Source of the DNA: CAVORD01 sp963698535
Lineage (GTDB): Bacteria; Bacteroidota; Bacteroidia; Bacteroidales; VadinHA17
Assembly: GCA_963698535.1 (NCBI GenBank)
Contig: CAVORD010000001.1
Location: 248,001 to 312,000, forward strand
Length of the DNA stretch: 64,000 nucleotides
Direction of reading: 5' to 3'
Below are positions 27,812 to 36,420 of this stretch, one piece after another (within the stretch, counting starts at the first letter, position 1; each line of letters begins with the position of its first letter). The notes beneath the pieces are model-generated. The model was given only the letters and a program-made list of their open reading frames with translations. It had not been told where the DNA came from and did no database searches. Both the position numbers and the translations under genes were made by a program.

Positions 27812-27935
27812 GGCTCGTCATGGCGAGGAGCAAAACGACGCGGCCCGCCTACCGGCCGGCATGCAATCTCAATCTATCGGGCATAAGGCCGGGAATGATC
27901 TCCCTTCGGTTGATCGGACAATCCTCACATAGCGT
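27812..27935. repeat. GC-rich palindromic intergenic repeat remnant
   Basis: This stretch is clearly richer in G+C than its neighbours and contains CGTCATGGCGAGGAGC, ACGACGCGGC, the palindromic core CCGGCCGG and GCAATCTC. It resembles the dispersed palindromic repeat family seen between genes in many bacteria that pairs a GTCAT..GCGAG arm with a GATTGC arm. I see only one copy in the window, so assignment is from memory of that pattern. Confidence 0.4.
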
Positions 27936-28408
27936 CGGGATTGCTGAGCTGCGCTCAGTTCATCCGCCACTCTAAATGGCACGGGATTGCTGAGCTGCGC
28001 TCAGTTCATCCGACACTCTAAATGGCACGGGATTGCTGAGCTTCGCTCGGTTCATCCGCCACTCTAAATGGCACGGGATTGCTGAGCTTCGCTCGGTTCA
28101 TCCGCCACTCTAAATGGCACGGGATTGCTGAGCTGCGCTAGCGGACCTTTCATCCTGAGGTAACCCTGGCACGAGAGCTTGAAGACTGCGCTCAGTTCAT
28201 CCGCCACTCTAAATGGCACGGGATTGCTGAGCTTCGCTCAGTTCATCCGCCACTCTGAATGGCACGGGATTGCTGAGCTTCGCTCGGTTCATCCGCCACT
28301 CTAAATGGCACGGGATTGCTGCGCTGCGCTCGGTTCATCCGCCACTCTAAATGGCACGGGATTGCTGAGCTGCGCTCAGCGGACCCTTTCATCCTGAGGT
28401 AACCCTGC
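27936..28408. repeat. 46-bp tandem repeat array in two blocks
   Basis: Units begin CGGGATTGCTGAGC and run 46 bases without spacers, starting at 27936, 27982, 28028, 28074 and 28120 (cut short), then partial at about 28186, and 28219, 28265, 28311 and 28357 (cut short). Each block ends with a shared tail (GCGGACC..TTTCATCCTGAGG), at 28140-28169 and 28379-28408, so the whole block was also duplicated. Each unit contains a small hairpin (GAGC-TGC-GCTC or GAGC-TTC-GCTC). Units differ at a few positions. No protein or unique spacer is encoded, so this is not a CRISPR. Confidence 0.9.
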
Positions 28409-28425
28409 AAGAGCTTAAAAACCAT

Positions 28426-28456
28426 GAAGCTGCTGTCGCAGCTTCTGTTTTTGTTT
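28426..28456 (+). terminator. Rho-independent terminator after the repeat island
   Basis: GAAGCTGC (28426-28433) and GCAGCTTC (28438-28445) form an eight-base-pair stem with a four-base loop, followed by a T-rich run. It is oriented to stop transcription arriving from the surface-protein operon. Confidence 0.65.
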
Positions 28457-28504
28457 AAGTTCTTCCCGTACGAAAGCAAGCTTTCGACGCGTAATCACTT
28501 AAAC

Positions 28505-28536
28505 AAAAAGCCTGATGATTTCTCATCAGGCTTTTT
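28505..28536 (-). terminator. terminator of tRNA-Asp
   Basis: A symmetric hairpin, GCCTGATGA (28510-28518) and TCATCAGGC (28523-28531), is flanked by five A and five T residues, so it can work on both strands. On the minus strand it directly follows the tRNA-Asp gene. Confidence 0.8.
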
Positions 28537-28545
28537 AAGCTCTTG

Positions 28546-28619
28546 CGGTGCGGACGGGACTCGAACCCGCGACCCACGGCGTGACAGGCCGTTATTCTAA
28601 CCAACTGAACTACCGCACC
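28546..28619 (-). tRNA. tRNA-Asp (anticodon GTC)
   Basis: On the minus strand the sequence folds as a full cloverleaf: acceptor GGTGCGG/CCGCACC with discriminator G, D-loop with AGTTGGTTAG, anticodon stem GGCCT..., anticodon GTC, and the T-loop GGTTCGAGTCC. Length is 74 bases and the 3' CCA is not encoded. Confidence 0.95.
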
Positions 28620-28751
28620 AGAACATTTTTTGGGATTTCCATCCCTGCTTTAAATGAAGAACTGAGAATGATGCCCCGTTCAGATTTAAAGCGATGCAAA
28701 AATAACGCAAATTTTGGTTATCCAAAACAAAATGTGAAAAAATATATGGCC

Positions 28752-29303
28752 TCATTTGCCTCCGTTGGGCAATGGTCGGAAAAAACTGAAATTGACATTT
28801 CCGTAATATCTGTGCTCAGAAAATGCGGGATGATCATCAAAGCTTAAACCATCGGGATGCTCAAGTATAAAGAGAGCATCGTTGTTCATAATACCTGAGG
28901 ATAGGACAATGTCGGGGATTTCAGTCAGCCACTTTAATTCATAGGGAGGATCGGCAAAAACAAGGTCGAACCTGAGCGTGCTGTTCCTCAGGAAATCCCT
29001 CACATCTCCTTTAATGACAGTCATATTGTCAACATGCCACTCTGCAACCAGTTTATTTATGAAGTTAAAATGGTGATAGTCCCTCTCTACCGCTACTACT
29101 TTATCTGCCTCCCTGGATGCAAACTCCAGGCTTACGGCACCCGTGCCTGCAAACAGGTCGAGTACCTTCAGATCAGTGAAGTCATACCTCGTGACCAGTA
29201 TATTGAAAAGACTTTCACGGGCATAATCGGTTGTTGGCCTGGCCCGGAATGACTTGGGAGGGGTAAACATCCTGCCCTTATATCGTCCGGAGACTATACG
29301 CAA
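28752..29303 (-). CDS. rsmD: 16S rRNA (guanine966-N2)-methyltransferase
   Basis: This 183-residue enzyme methylates G966 of 16S rRNA during small-subunit assembly, using SAM. The family opening MRIVSGRYKGR and the RPTTDYARESLFNIL segment are present, followed by the SAM-binding DLFAGTGAVSLEFASR (about residues 49-64) and the catalytic DPPY motif (about 118). Length matches the family. The upstream DUF3822 gene overlaps it by 10 bases. The rsmD-DUF3822 pairing is common in Bacteroidota. Confidence 0.94.
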   Translation of the reverse strand: MRIVSGRYKGRMFTPPKSFRARPTTDYARESLFNILVTRYDFTDLKVLDLFAGTGAVSLEFASREADKVVAVERDYHHFNFINKLVAEWHVDNMTVIKGDVRDFLRNSTLRFDLVFADPPYELKWLTEIPDIVLSSGIMNNDALFILEHPDGLSFDDHPAFSEHRYYGNVNFSFFRPLPNGGK

Positions 29304-30136
29304 AGCAGTGAATTGAAAAGATTGAGGTAGCGGTGAACTGGTATCTCTTCGATGGCATAACTGAAGAAAGAGCCTGCCGGGGCATGTGCATATCTCACGC
29401 CTGTGCTGTACTCTTTAATATTATCATACAGATCACCATATATATCGGTCCTGCCACTGATAATAAGCGGAGTAGCCTGATCAATACCCATTAACTCATA
29501 AATATAGAAGAGGTAATACATGATGTCAGATACATTCCTGAAGGAATAGGTATTGCAAAAGGTTACTTTACTGCCCGCTGATGCAATAATATTAAAGAAT
29601 CCTCTTTCTATATGAAGATTAATATGGTTATCGGCAACTTTCCTTCCTGTTACTGTTGAGTAATGGAGAAGACTCTTCAGATGAGAGATCCTTTCTCCCT
29701 GCGGAAAAAGATCACTCAGCAACTCCGACATTGATCCCGGTACTGAATAGAGCAGAAACGATTCCGGATATTTCAGTCTGTTTATCAATATCTCCTCGTC
29801 GTCATCCCTGAGGTGATTGAAATAGAAAAACGACTCCTTTTTGGCAGGGTCAAAGAGAGCAGAAGGGACAATTGTACTCTTTCTGGCCGGGTGAATTATC
29901 AAACTCCTCCTGTACTTCTGTTGCAGAAAGTCGTCGCCGGCAATAATCTCTTTGAGCTGCTTGTTGTTGAATCCTTTGGTATCATCGGGTTCATAGCCTC
30001 TGAGCAGGACAAATTTATTCCTTATTGTATCGAGCAAGGCAAAAGAAAATCCATCCAGGCCGACCTGGATGGATATCTCGTAATTTTCAGTCGTATTTAT
30101 ATCAAGCGTTTCGTCGAACAGTTCAATGTCAGGCAT
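29294..30136 (-). CDS. DUF3822 family protein
   Basis: A 280-residue protein recognised as the Bacteroidota-specific DUF3822 family by its position before rsmD and by features such as the YEISIQVGLDGFSFALLD opening and the two-lobed actin-like layout (an ATPase-like strand pattern in both halves, GFFNIIASAGSKVTFCNTY in the second). The family's role is unknown. No signal peptide or membrane segment is seen, so it is cytoplasmic. It overlaps rsmD by 10 bases and follows the pilin-like gene by 11 bases. Confidence 0.75.
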   Translation of the reverse strand: MPDIELFDETLDINTTENYEISIQVGLDGFSFALLDTIRNKFVLLRGYEPDDTKGFNNKQLKEIIAGDDFLQQKYRRSLIIHPARKSTIVPSALFDPAKKESFFYFNHLRDDDEEILINRLKYPESFLLYSVPGSMSELLSDLFPQGERISHLKSLLHYSTVTGRKVADNHINLHIERGFFNIIASAGSKVTFCNTYSFRNVSDIMYYLFYIYELMGIDQATPLIISGRTDIYGDLYDNIKEYSTGVRYAHAPAGSFFSYAIEEIPVHRYLNLFNSLLCV

Positions 30137-30147
30137 TATAACCCAGA

Positions 30148-30783
30148 TTAATTTTCCCAGTTACCTGCGTTGTTGTTTGGTTCGCGTATGTTACCAACTC
30201 TCATACCAGGGAACCCTGTTATTTTTGTTCTGAGGGAGTTGTAGTTGATAATAAGTTGTCTGTCAAGACCTTTCAGGAAAACATTATTGAGAACAGATGC
30301 TTCAAAAACCTGCACTGTAACCCTTGAACCTGTAACAATGGATCTTGCCTGAAGATTGAATTGAACAGTGTCGGCACCCGGTACATAGCGAAGTGAGTCT
30401 ACGTTAACCATACCCTTAAAGAGTGAATCATAAACCGGTGTCCAGCTGGTGTCCCTAACAATAAGTCCTCTCTTAAGAGCTTCTTTTTCAGTAGTAATGC
30501 CCTTCTCAATCATTTCGTCAGTAATACTTCCCTTCTTATAAATTAGCGGGAATGAGTCATATTTTACAAATGTTATAAGGGTATCAAAACTTCCTGTGTA
30601 TCTTCCGTACTTCGATTTGAATGCAACCTGAGAGGTTCTTATGTTTATAAGTCTGTCTTTAACCTTAGCTTCTCTTAGGTCTCTTTCTTCATTGAAACGG
30701 ATGGGATTCATGATGCTGTCGATCAAAAGGTAACCAAGAACAACAATTACCAGCACAAGAAGGACGTTGATTACTGTCTTCAT
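30148..30783 (-). CDS. single-pass membrane protein with pseudopilin-like N-terminal region
   Basis: A 211-residue protein. One N-terminal helix (about residues 5-23, VLLVLVIVVLGYLLI) is followed by a charged amphipathic stretch and KVKDRLINIRTSQVAFKSKYGRYTGSFDTLITF, which looks like the alpha1-beta transition of type II secretion pseudopilins. There is no prepilin peptidase site (no Gly-Phe before the helix), so it is probably an anchored protein rather than a processed pilin. It is the first gene of the rsmD operon. Function unknown. Confidence 0.55.
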   Translation of the reverse strand: MKTVINVLLVLVIVVLGYLLIDSIMNPIRFNEERDLREAKVKDRLINIRTSQVAFKSKYGRYTGSFDTLITFVKYDSFPLIYKKGSITDEMIEKGITTEKEALKRGLIVRDTSWTPVYDSLFKGMVNVDSLRYVPGADTVQFNLQARSIVTGSRVTVQVFEASVLNNVFLKGLDRQLIINYNSLRTKITGFPGMRVGNIREPNNNAGNWEN

Positions 30784-30820
30784 TTTTTTTATAGTTAGAG
30801 AGTTTACTTAAGTTTGCATG

Positions 30821-30849
30821 CAAAAATATAAAAAAAATCCAAGTACCAA
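30821..30849 (-). promoter_or_regulatory. Bacteroidota-type promoter of the minus-strand rsmD operon
   Basis: Read on the minus strand, TTG (30847-30849) and TATTTTTG (30821-30828, TAnnTTTG) are 18 bases apart, about 40 bases before the start codon at 30783. Confidence 0.45.
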
Positions 30850-30871
30850 GCCACGATAAATCATTTTCCTG

Positions 30872-32293
30872 ATGCGGAGCGAGAATATCTACAAGCTTTT
30901 AACTGAGAACCTTGGGCACATTCCAACAGATGACCAGTCGGCGGCTATGAAAGAACTTGCTGAATATATTACCCTGGACAGCAATGATGTCATATTTATG
31001 GTCACCGGATATGCCGGTACCGGAAAGACCAGCCTTATTAATGCGCTGACCACTACACTGGGTCTGCTGAGGATAAAATCGGTGCTCATGGCACCCACAG
31101 GAAGGGCTGCCAAGGTACTCGCTTCCTACACTGGTAAGCAATCTTTTACAGTTCATAAAAAGATATACAGGCAGAAGTCAGCTAAGGACGGTATAGGGAG
31201 GTTTGTACTGGACCGAAACCTGTCGCGCGACACATTTTTTATTGTTGATGAGGCCTCAATGATCTCGGACAATCAGGGCGATTCCTCTATTTTCGGGAGC
31301 GGACATCTCCTGGATGATTTGATCGAGTATGTCTATTCAGGTATTGACTGCAAGCTTATAATTGTAGGTGATAATGCCCAGCTGCCGCCTGTTGGCCTGG
31401 CTGTAAGCCCTGCACTCGACTCAGGAACGCTGGGCTCTTATGGTTTCGGCCTGAGGACCGCATCACTGCGCGATGTGGTAAGGCAAAGCGAATCTTCGGG
31501 TATACTGGTGAATGCAACAATGGTGAGAAGGGCCATTGAAGATGGTAAAACGGAAGTACCTGTTTTCAATCTGACAGGATTTAAGGATATTATCCGCCTG
31601 AACGGTGAAGAGCTGCTTGAGGAGCTTAATGATGCCTACTCGTCAGCCGGAACAGAAGGAACAATAATCATAACCAGTTCCAATGCCAGGGCAAACAGCT
31701 ATAATAAAGGCTTAAGGGCAAGGATCTTTTTCAGAGAGGAAGAGATAAGTGCAGGTGACCTGGTGATGGTAGTGAAGAATAACTACTTCTGGCTCAGCGA
31801 AGAGGAGGGTAATGGTTTTATAGCAAACGGCGATACCGCAGAGGTGAAAAGGATAAGGAACAATGAGGAACGTTATGGTTTCCGTTTTGCTGATATGACA
31901 CTCTATTTTCCCGACTATGACATAGAGCGCGAGGTTAAGGTTATCCTGGATACCCTCGATTCGGATACCCCGTCAATGAGCTCGGAAAGTAATAAAGAGC
32001 TCTATTTCAAGGTACTGGAGGATTATCCCGATCTGAGGTCGAAGAGGAAACAGCAGGAGGCTGTAAAGTCAGATCCTTTTTTCAATGCATTGCAGATAAA
32101 GTTCGCATATGCCGTTACATGCCATAAGGCACAGGGCGGTCAGTGGGAGAGGGTCTTCGTTGAACAGGGTATACTGGGCAGGGAACAGCTGTCAATTGAA
32201 AACCTGAGATGGCTCTATACAGCTATTACAAGAGCTACTACCCGACTTTATCTTGTGAATTTCGGCAAGCGATGGTTTCCTGAAGAGGATTAA
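30872..32293 (+). CDS. RecD-like DNA helicase (AAA/UvrD-C)
   Basis: A 473-residue superfamily 1 helicase, shorter than RecD2 or RecBCD RecD (which exceed 600) and with no added N-terminal domain. Walker A GYAGTGKTSL lies near residue 45, the DEAS Walker B (FIVDEASMIS) near 125, a GDNAQLPPVG motif near 165, and the C-terminal UvrD-like motif FAYAVTCHKAQGGQWERVFVEQ with TAITRATTRLYLV near 410-465. Such proteins are widespread in Bacteroidota and are thought to act in DNA repair or recombination. It is transcribed divergently from the rsmD operon. Confidence 0.85.
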   Translation: MRSENIYKLLTENLGHIPTDDQSAAMKELAEYITLDSNDVIFMVTGYAGTGKTSLINALTTTLGLLRIKSVLMAPTGRAAKVLASYTGKQSFTVHKKIYRQKSAKDGIGRFVLDRNLSRDTFFIVDEASMISDNQGDSSIFGSGHLLDDLIEYVYSGIDCKLIIVGDNAQLPPVGLAVSPALDSGTLGSYGFGLRTASLRDVVRQSESSGILVNATMVRRAIEDGKTEVPVFNLTGFKDIIRLNGEELLEELNDAYSSAGTEGTIIITSSNARANSYNKGLRARIFFREEEISAGDLVMVVKNNYFWLSEEEGNGFIANGDTAEVKRIRNNEERYGFRFADMTLYFPDYDIEREVKVILDTLDSDTPSMSSESNKELYFKVLEDYPDLRSKRKQQEAVKSDPFFNALQIKFAYAVTCHKAQGGQWERVFVEQGILGREQLSIENLRWLYTAITRATTRLYLVNFGKRWFPEED

Positions 32294-32441
32294 CGCTTGA
32301 GTATTATTGGACACTAAAAAAAGCAGCATACCCTTCTTCTGTCTCCCTGCGTTTTGCACTAATTGTCTGAAAATGGATAGAAAATGCTGCCATTAGTAAA
32401 TTTCTTAAGTATTTTTGAATTATACAAAAATACTTAAGGGC

Positions 32442-32858
32442 ATGAAGTCATACAGAAAAGAACTTTGGTTCGAGTCATCCACCCGCAGGTCATATCAGAA
32501 CATCACACGTCAGGTTGAACAATGTATTATTGATAGTGCTGTTAAGGAAGGCCTTATACTCGTGAACGCAATGCACATCACGGCAAGTGTGTTTATCAAT
32601 GATGATGAGTCCGGACTACATCATGATTTCGAAGTGTGGTTAGAGAAGCTCGCTCCCGAGAAACCTTACTCACAATACAAGCATAATGGTTTTGAGGATA
32701 ATGCTGACGCCCACCTCAAGCGTACTATTATGGGTCGAGAGGTGGTCGTAGCCATCACAGCTGGTAAACTTGACTTAGGTCCATGGGAACAGATATTCTA
32801 TGGCGAGTTTGACGGTAAGAGACGAAAACGAGTCCTGGTTAAGATCATAGGGGAATAG
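32442..32858 (+). CDS. yjbQ: YjbQ/UPF0047 family protein
   Basis: A 138-residue protein of the YjbQ family, which has weak thiamine-phosphate synthase activity in E. coli and an unknown main role. I start at ATG 32442 (MKSYRKELWFES); an upstream TTG gives only a short unrelated extension. Family signatures are HITASVFINDDESGLHHDFE, the conserved DAHLKRTIMGREV and the ending GPWEQIFYGEFDGKRRKRVLVKIIG. The conserved histidines and Glu in these segments form the metal-binding pocket of the trimer. It stands alone between the helicase and the sugar operon. Confidence 0.88.
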   Translation: MKSYRKELWFESSTRRSYQNITRQVEQCIIDSAVKEGLILVNAMHITASVFINDDESGLHHDFEVWLEKLAPEKPYSQYKHNGFEDNADAHLKRTIMGREVVVAITAGKLDLGPWEQIFYGEFDGKRRKRVLVKIIGE

Positions 32859-33207
32859 TTCTGTAATGAGATGGACTAATTTGATCGGAAGGATGAATTG
32901 GAAAGGTATGTTACAGGAGTGGTGCTAAACCAGTGGCATAAAATGCATGCATGTAGAATGCCTGACCATTTTTTGCACTCCTTTCATTATGACAAATTGC
33001 TCTGAAAGAGCCAAAAAGGAATAACGCCCTCCTGGCGCTGGGGGTTATTCATATTAAGCCACATTCGTGGCTTGAAAATCAAAATATTATCGCTTGAAAT
33101 TTTGATAAAATATGTAATCCCCTACTAATCTATGATCAACTCTCTCCTGGAACTGGTCTCAAACCATAGTTCCTTCCTGAATGATCTCATATGCTGAATT
33201 TAGATTA
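32859..33207. other. intergenic gap with one long hairpin
   Basis: About 350 bases between convergent genes. A hairpin pairs GAATAACGCCC (from 33019) with GGGGGTTATTC (ending 33050), with no T-run on either side; it may be a factor-dependent terminator or RNA structure. I see no tRNA, open reading frame of merit or promoter in the remainder. Confidence 0.5.
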
Positions 33208-34947
33208 CTATTTCAATCCCATGTCGCTTATAATACCGTCAATTCGCTTTTCAAGCATTGCGACCGTCTTTTTATAACCGGGCTTGTCGCTCTTGCTGTT
33301 GACGCTGAAGTAGTACTTGATTTTCGGTTCAGTACCCGATGGTCTGACGGAGATCTTCGACCCATCCTCAAGCAAAAACTGCAGAACATCCGATTTCTTA
33401 AAGTCGATGCCGGTGGTCTTTCCACTCTTAATATTCATGTTTGTAAGGTGAAGATAGTCGATCACATTTATAACCTTTGATCCGTTTATTGCCGCAGGAG
33501 GATTATTTCTGTATTTCTCCATAAGAGCTTTTATTTCCGAAGCTCCCTCAATACCTTTTCTTACAACATTTACCAGTCGCTCGACATAAACGCCATGTTC
33601 AATATAAATTGCCTCAAGAAGGTCGAGAAGGTTCTGACCTCGGCTGTTGGCATATGCTGCTATCTCTGCCATAAGTGAGCATGATCCTACTGCATCCTTG
33701 TCTCTCACGTAATCGCCCGGCAGGTATCCAAAACTCTCCTCACCGCCACCAATAAATCTGGACCCGGAGCCAAGAGTATTGATAAGACTGGCAAAATGCT
33801 TAAACCCGGTGAGTACATTATAGCACTTTATGCCGTAGGCCGAAGCGATGGTATCGAGAAGATCTGTGGTGACAATGGTTTTAATAGTATACTCGTTACC
33901 TTTAAGTTCATTCTTCTCCTTAAGCATATGCATTGTGTACCATGTAAGAAGCACACATGTCTGATTGCCATTAAGGAGGGTGAACTCTCCCTCTTTGTTC
34001 CTAACTGCCACTCCCAGCCTGTCGGCATCGGGATCAGAAGCCATCACCATCAGGGCATTCACCTTTTTGGCTTTGGCCACAGCCATCGAGAGAGCATCCG
34101 GCTCCTCAGGGTTTGGTGATTTAACAGTTGGGAAATTACCATCTGGACTGTTCTGCTCAGGCACATTGAAGATATTTGTAAAACCAAACCTCCTTAATGA
34201 TTCGGGAACCAGCAGGTAACCGGTACCGTGAATTGGTGTATATACTATTCCTATATTACTGTTACTCCTTATAATTTCAGGTGCCTGTCTTACAGTGAGT
34301 ACCTGTTCCAGATAAAGCTCATCTATCTCATCGCCGATTATCCTTATTAGCTCACTGTCAGGCCTGTTCTTTACCTCCTTTACTGAGGATATGGCATTTA
34401 CCTCGCCAATTATCGCGTCATCGTGAGGATCGACAATTTGTCCGCCATCGCTCCAGTAAACCTTATAACCGTTATATTCCGGCGGATTGTGGGAAGCGGT
34501 AAGTACTATCCCTGCACTGCACTCATAATGCCTGACTGCAAATGAGAGTTCGGGTGTAGGTCTGAGGCTGTCAAAAAGATAGACTACAAGACCATTGGCA
34601 GAGAATATATCTGCAGCATGTTCGGCAAATAGCCTGCTATTGTTACGACAGTCATGGGCGATGGCAACACTTGGTCTTTTCCCCTTCCAATCCTGCTTCA
34701 GGATATAGTTTGCAAGGCCCTGTGATGTCATTCCAACGGTATAGACATTCATTCGGTTGGTCCCTGCACCCATGATGCCTCTTAATCCTCCCGTGCCGAA
34801 CTCAAGCTCCTTGTGGAAAGCTTCCACAAGACCCTTTTCGTCGTTGTCGAGCAGGTTCTTAACCTCTTTGCGGGTTGCCTCATCATATTCTTCGCCAAGC
34901 CATTGCTTCGCCTTTTTCCTGATACTTTCTACAGAGATATTACTCAT
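33208..34947 (-). CDS. phosphoglucomutase/phosphomannomutase
   Basis: A 579-residue alpha-D-phosphohexomutase that interconverts hexose 1- and 6-phosphates, feeding nucleotide-sugar synthesis. The phosphoserine loop TASHNPPEYNGYKVYW (Ser near residue 140), the metal-binding loop SDPDADRLG, the sugar-specificity GGGEESFGYLPGDYVRDKDA loop and the phosphate-binding RPSGTEPKIKYYF near the C-terminus are all present. The length matches the large PgcA/PGM2-like branch. It is the last gene of the minus-strand sugar operon, 34 bases after rfbD, and would make glucose 1-phosphate for RfbA. Confidence 0.92.
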   Translation of the reverse strand: MSNISVESIRKKAKQWLGEEYDEATRKEVKNLLDNDEKGLVEAFHKELEFGTGGLRGIMGAGTNRMNVYTVGMTSQGLANYILKQDWKGKRPSVAIAHDCRNNSRLFAEHAADIFSANGLVVYLFDSLRPTPELSFAVRHYECSAGIVLTASHNPPEYNGYKVYWSDGGQIVDPHDDAIIGEVNAISSVKEVKNRPDSELIRIIGDEIDELYLEQVLTVRQAPEIIRSNSNIGIVYTPIHGTGYLLVPESLRRFGFTNIFNVPEQNSPDGNFPTVKSPNPEEPDALSMAVAKAKKVNALMVMASDPDADRLGVAVRNKEGEFTLLNGNQTCVLLTWYTMHMLKEKNELKGNEYTIKTIVTTDLLDTIASAYGIKCYNVLTGFKHFASLINTLGSGSRFIGGGEESFGYLPGDYVRDKDAVGSCSLMAEIAAYANSRGQNLLDLLEAIYIEHGVYVERLVNVVRKGIEGASEIKALMEKYRNNPPAAINGSKVINVIDYLHLTNMNIKSGKTTGIDFKKSDVLQFLLEDGSKISVRPSGTEPKIKYYFSVNSKSDKPGYKKTVAMLEKRIDGIISDMGLK

Positions 34948-34981
34948 GGTAAACTATTTTAAAAGGTAATTTACGATTCTT

Positions 34982-35857
34982 CTATTTATTTGCCTCGACC
35001 AGACTGAGAAACCTCTTCAAACTGGTTCTCCACTCGGGAAGTTGCAATCCCAGGTCATTTAAAATTTTTGAATTGTCAAGCACGCTGTACATGGGACGTT
35101 TCGCCGGCAGAGGAAACTCTTCGGTGGTAACAGGAGTTACCCGTGTACCTGTTTTTGTCGGACTAATTATCTCAGCGGCAAATTGATACCACGAGCAGTA
35201 GCCTCCGCCTGAAAGATGGTAAATTTCAGGATTTTCCGGTTTTTCTTCTTCAGATCGGATCTTTACCATTGTGAGCAGAGCCTTTACCAAATCCTCAGAA
35301 TATGTAGGAGAGCCGGTCTGGTCGCATACAACCCTTAATTCCGGCTTCTCTTTTGCCAGGCGGATCATAGTAAGGGGGAAGTTCTTGCCAAATTGAGAAT
35401 AGAGCCAGCTTGTTCTTATTACTATTGCTCTGTCTGATTCAAGAGCTTCATTCTCACCTTCGAGTTTGCTCTCGCCATATACTGAAACAGGGGCGGGAAG
35501 ATCGTCCTCCCTGTATGGCCTGTCACTTTTTCCGTCGAAAACATAGTCGGTTGAGATCTGTATCAATCCGGTGTCACGGCCAGAGATCGCCGACACAATA
35601 TTGCCTACTCCCTTTGCATTGATATTCATTGCCAGGTCCCGGTTCTTCTCGGCATCATCTACAGCCGTATAGGCAGCACAGTTGATAACCCAGTTGGGCT
35701 TGACGCTGTCTATATATCTTTTTACCGCTGATCTGTCTGTAATGTCAAGGTCATTACGGTCGGTATAGCTGAATCTGTATCCTGGGTAGAAGCCAGACAT
35801 CTGCCTGATCTCACTGCCCAACTGTCCGTCGGCACCTGTTACAGCAATGGTTATCAT
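34982..35857 (-). CDS. rfbD: dTDP-4-dehydrorhamnose reductase
   Basis: A 291-residue short-chain dehydrogenase that makes the last step of dTDP-L-rhamnose, reducing dTDP-4-dehydrorhamnose with NAD(P)H. The nucleotide-binding GADGQLGSEI lies at residues 8-17, INCAAYTAVDDAEKN near 57, QISTDYVFDG near 100, and the catalytic YGESKLEGE near 127. Its start codon overlaps the rfbC stop codon by four bases. It acts after RfbC in the same operon. Confidence 0.94.
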   Translation of the reverse strand: MITIAVTGADGQLGSEIRQMSGFYPGYRFSYTDRNDLDITDRSAVKRYIDSVKPNWVINCAAYTAVDDAEKNRDLAMNINAKGVGNIVSAISGRDTGLIQISTDYVFDGKSDRPYREDDLPAPVSVYGESKLEGENEALESDRAIVIRTSWLYSQFGKNFPLTMIRLAKEKPELRVVCDQTGSPTYSEDLVKALLTMVKIRSEEEKPENPEIYHLSGGGYCSWYQFAAEIISPTKTGTRVTPVTTEEFPLPAKRPMYSVLDNSKILNDLGLQLPEWRTSLKRFLSLVEANK

Positions 35858-36420
35858 ACTTTTTTCTCAAATAGAAAGTTATGATCAGCCTCTTCAAATG
35901 AGGGGTGTCCCATATCTTTTTGACTTACAATGTATTCATCCTTTTCAATAAGCCAGTCGATTGATAGTGTCTGATCATCAAACCTGATACCCCTTTCAGA
36001 TGCAGGATTGTACAGGTTATCGCATTTATACTGGATTATCGTTCTTTCGCTCAGTACTGAGAAGCCGTGTGCGAATCCTTTTGGGATAAAGAGCATCTTT
36101 CTGGATTCGGCTGAAAGTTTGATCCCAAACCATTTCCCGAAAGTAGGGGAACCTGACCTCAGATCAAGGGCCACATCATATATTTCACCCAATACTACCC
36201 TTATCAGTTTTGACTGAGCATCGGGGTTTATCTGATAGTGAAGTCCTCTTATCACACCCCTGACCGATGATGATTCATTGTCCTGCACCGGCAGGAAGTT
36301 CAACCCTGCCTCCAGAAACTTTTTTCTGTTGAACGACTCGAAGAAGTAACCTCTTGGGTCGGGCCATACCTGTGGTTCTATTACCAGCAATCCCTGAAAT
36401 CCTGTTTCACTTGTTTTCAT
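35854..36420 (-). CDS. rfbC: dTDP-4-dehydrorhamnose 3,5-epimerase
   Basis: A 188-residue cupin-fold epimerase. Family markers are the GRG/DPRGYFFESFN opening, IRGLHYQ with the catalytic His near residue 63, DVALDLRSGSPTFGKW, and the FIPKGFAHGF segment with the active-site region. It converts dTDP-4-keto-6-deoxyglucose to dTDP-4-keto-L-rhamnose. It overlaps rfbA and rfbD by four bases each, so translation is coupled. Confidence 0.94.
   Translation of the reverse strand: MKTSETGFQGLLVIEPQVWPDPRGYFFESFNRKKFLEAGLNFLPVQDNESSSVRGVIRGLHYQINPDAQSKLIRVVLGEIYDVALDLRSGSPTFGKWFGIKLSAESRKMLFIPKGFAHGFSVLSERTIIQYKCDNLYNPASERGIRFDDQTLSIDWLIEKDEYIVSQKDMGHPSFEEADHNFLFEKKV

Noticed and set aside
27936..28408. 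CRISPR array
   Set aside because: The 46-base units abut one another with no unique spacers, and no cas genes are in the window.
33019..33050. Intrinsic terminator
   Set aside because: The stem is good but there is no T-run on either strand, so it is listed only as a hairpin.
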